Assembly (NCBI GenBank): GCA_025362915.1 | Contig: JANYEU010000392.1 | Location: 1-24,275 of the forward strand | DNA: 24,275 nucleotides | Direction of reading: 5' to 3' | Origin: Chitinophagaceae bacterium | GTDB taxonomy: Bacteria > Bacteroidota > Bacteroidia > Chitinophagales > Chitinophagaceae | Shown here: positions 22,485 to 24,275 of the stretch, in pieces | Layout: each line of letters starts with the position of its first letter | Position numbering within the stretch: position 1 is the stretch's first letter | The notes under the pieces: model-generated | What the model was told of the DNA's origin: nothing | Database searches by the model: none | What the model saw: only the letters and a program-made list of their open reading frames with translations | Program-made: the position numbers and the translations under genes

Positions 22485-23861
22485 ATGAAAAGCGTAAAAA
22501 TAGAACACCCGCTACGTACCATCTCCTTTGAGTGCGATGATACAAAGGCAGAAATGGATTTTGAAAAGGAATTGCTGAAAGACTACATAAAACTACACGA
22601 TGATGCATACGCAGTAGACAGAAAAGGGAATAAACTGATGTATGAATATAATGGATTGGTAGATGATGTGGCATTGGCGAAAAAACTGTTTGCCCCGATA
22701 GAAATACTTATAGATAGCTTAACTGAACAGATAATAGTTGCTAAAGCAGAAAAAAACATTTTGCTGGTAAAGGATACTGGTTTTCTTGAGAGTTTAAACA
22801 CATATGATAATTCAATAAATAATTTTAATGAAACTATTCTGCAACCACTGCACCAAGCTACTAATATACTAGACGAAGAGTATGATATCTTTGAAGAGGA
22901 AAATGGAAAAATAGAAGAATCATTTGAAGAATATGAGGATACCTTTTCAAGTATTTTTTATGAAGAGAATCTTTATTGTTCCATTGACAAGGATAGTTAT
23001 AATATTGATGAAATTAAATTTAGGGAAACCCTTGAAAAAATAGATAAGCTCTGGGAGTTTAGAAATAACTTTCTTGATGGGTATAATAATATTATTGCAT
23101 GGATAAATGAGGGCTTAGTAAAGGGTGCCAACCTACAAATAATACTAAACGAATTGCAAGATGAGGATGGCTTGCTAGATAGTTCTCAATCTGATAGTTA
23201 TTTAAATGGAACGGGTGATGAAAGTAAAAAACCTATCTATTTTATAGATCCTAGCGATGATATTGTAAAAGAGTTTAAAAATAAGTTTGGCAATATAGTA
23301 GCAAGAGAGGTTACAACTCTTTATGTTGAAGTAGGTATTGACTTGGTAGAAGCTTGTGAAGGGACGATGGTAAATGAGCTTATTGTAGGATTGCAACACT
23401 ATCCAAAGCTGATAGATAAAATGGTGTTTGGCGTAAAGTTTAATATACTAGACAGCAGCGGTATAAAGCTTCTTGATGAACAATGGAAAGGTCATCCGAA
23501 ACCTTTGCTGTGGTATCAGAAGATGAGTGCCATACCTTATGCCTTGTTTTTCTTTGAAGATCCGGATGTGCGTGGTTTTATTCTTATGGGTGATTTTTTG
23601 GCTGCAAAGAACTATGAAACTGATGGTGAAAATACACAAATTTCTGGAGCTGTTTTACAAACAGTGGTCGATAGGCTTTTTTGGGCTTGTTATTACTTTA
23701 TGGTGTTTGCGCATAATACATGCTTTAATCCTGACAACTATATAAAGGCATTTTTGGCCGACCTCGAATTTCCCGTGACATATGAGTTGGTAAAAGAACG
23801 GTTTGATGCAGATTTGATAAAAGGAATTGAGATAACCGTAGAAAGGCAGGCGGGAACATAG
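22485..23861 (+). CDS. acidic hypothetical protein (458 aa)
   Basis: I do not recognise this protein. There is no signal peptide or clear membrane helix, so it is probably cytoplasmic. The first about 200 residues are rich in Asp/Glu and predicted helical, with a strongly acidic stretch near 128-155 (EEYDIFEEENGKIEESFEEY). Residues about 240-330 look alpha/beta (VKEFKNKFGNIVAREVTTL and VEVGIDLVEACEGTMVNELI). The C-terminal part is aromatic-rich (KPLLWYQKMSAIPYALFFF, and FWACYYFMVFAHNTCFN near 405). It lies 175 bases downstream of the 319-aa gene on the same strand, and the two may work together, although the repeat between them argues for separate transcripts. Base composition is not visibly different from the neighbours. 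The ATG at 22485 gives a plausible cytoplasmic start. Confidence 0.78.
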   Translation: MKSVKIEHPLRTISFECDDTKAEMDFEKELLKDYIKLHDDAYAVDRKGNKLMYEYNGLVDDVALAKKLFAPIEILIDSLTEQIIVAKAEKNILLVKDTGFLESLNTYDNSINNFNETILQPLHQATNILDEEYDIFEEENGKIEESFEEYEDTFSSIFYEENLYCSIDKDSYNIDEIKFRETLEKIDKLWEFRNNFLDGYNNIIAWINEGLVKGANLQIILNELQDEDGLLDSSQSDSYLNGTGDESKKPIYFIDPSDDIVKEFKNKFGNIVAREVTTLYVEVGIDLVEACEGTMVNELIVGLQHYPKLIDKMVFGVKFNILDSSGIKLLDEQWKGHPKPLLWYQKMSAIPYALFFFEDPDVRGFILMGDFLAAKNYETDGENTQISGAVLQTVVDRLFWACYYFMVFAHNTCFNPDNYIKAFLADLEFPVTYELVKERFDADLIKGIEITVERQAGT

Positions 23862-23995
23862 AAACAACAATGATTTCATTTAAAAGGCAATTAACCTTGT
23901 TCGGTTTGAAAAAATACTTTAGGGAGGGATAGAAGTTTTTCAATTAGAAACCACAACCAAGCAACATTGATGCGTAAACGCCTATTTTTGTTCCG

Positions 23996-24275
23996 ATGCG
24001 TTTTTTAAGACAAATATTCTTCCTGTTTTGCTTGTTGGCTGCCAGCATGTTTGCCACAGCACAGCAAGATACCGCCCCCGCTGCCGAAAACGCAAAGACT
24101 GTAGTGGTTAGGCCCACTGTAAAACCAATAAGAAAACTAATTGTAAAAAAAGATTCTACTGCAACCATATTGGCATCAAGACCCATAAAAGACACCCTTG
24201 CAGCCAACAATTTGAATAAATTGGTAAAAGATTCATTGCACATTAAAGACTCATTTTTACTGGTGCAAAAGAAAG
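23996..24275 (+). CDS. N-terminal part of a secreted protein running off the right edge
   Basis: From ATG 23996 the frame is open to the end of the window (93 codons). It begins with a textbook signal peptide, RFLRQIFFLFCLLAASMFAT, cleaved near TAQQ. The mature part is Ala/Lys/Val-rich (ENAKTVVVRPTVKPIRKLIV) and then has a repeated Lys-Asp-Ser pattern (VKKDST, VKDSLH, IKDSFLL). It is missed by stop-to-stop listings because the stop codon lies outside the window; a minus-strand frame over the same bases (23944-24243) is its shadow. No family can be named from this part. TATTTTTG at 23983-23990 matches the -7 consensus but ends only 5 bases before the ATG, so it may be chance. Bases 23862-23982 hold no other supported feature. 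Confidence 0.8.
   Translation, partial: MRFLRQIFFLFCLLAASMFATAQQDTAPAAENAKTVVVRPTVKPIRKLIVKKDSTATILASRPIKDTLAANNLNKLVKDSLHIKDSFLLVQKK

Noticed and set aside
23944..24243. Minus-strand frame of 99 codons
   Set aside because: It overlaps the plus-strand frame from 23996 that has a clear signal peptide, so it is a shadow.

Overview
The window looks like a chromosomal segment of a Bacteroidota bacterium, most likely near the Chitinophagaceae. The evidence is the LpxC–FabZ fusion, a type IX secretion (T9SS) C-terminal sorting domain on a giant leucine-rich-repeat protein, a GLPGLI-family protein, several TAnnTTTG-type -7 promoter boxes, few Shine-Dalgarno sites and AT-rich intergenic DNA. No rRNA, tRNA, CRISPR array, transposase or phage gene was recognised.

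Layout. 1-198: the first codons of a gene leaving the window on the left, its putative promoter, and a terminator. 199-873 (-): a conserved-looking hypothetical protein with a fibronectin-like tail. 874-1607: a gene-free stretch with a 20-bp AT palindrome, a 42-bp-period palindromic array inside a perfect 27-bp inverted repeat, and a remnant of another repeat. 1608-5027 (+): a secreted three-module LRR/Ig-like protein with a T9SS domain. 5087-6280 (-): a thiolase with two altered active-site motifs. 6506-7910: a PP2C phosphatase facing a J-domain protein that is anchored by a C-terminal membrane helix. 8111-10063 (+): two pseudouridine synthases in one operon. 10069-12393 (-): lipid A genes lpxC/fabZ and lpxA. 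12846-14389 (+): purN, then a GLPGLI protein. 14480-17938 (-): a PAS histidine kinase, thioredoxin and a 2-oxoacid:ferredoxin oxidoreductase beta subunit. 18058-18714 (+): a receiver domain fused to a kinase-type histidine dimerisation domain, divergent from the kinase. 18770-20389 (-): a TPR protein. 20390-21349: a second repeat-rich gene-free stretch. 21350-23861 (+): two unrecognised proteins. 23996-end (+): the start of a secreted protein leaving the window on the right.

How it fits together. Most of the window is housekeeping: outer-membrane lipid A synthesis, rRNA/tRNA pseudouridylation, purine synthesis, redox and central carbon metabolism. The divergent kinase and REC-DHp genes form a probable signalling pair. 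The least explained parts are the three hypothetical genes near the two ends and the two repeat-rich gene-free regions. Each holds a tandem array of about 41-42 bp period roughly 165-225 bp upstream of a hypothetical gene. The arrays differ in sequence but share period and position. Functions given for hypothetical genes and repeats are inferences from sequence only.
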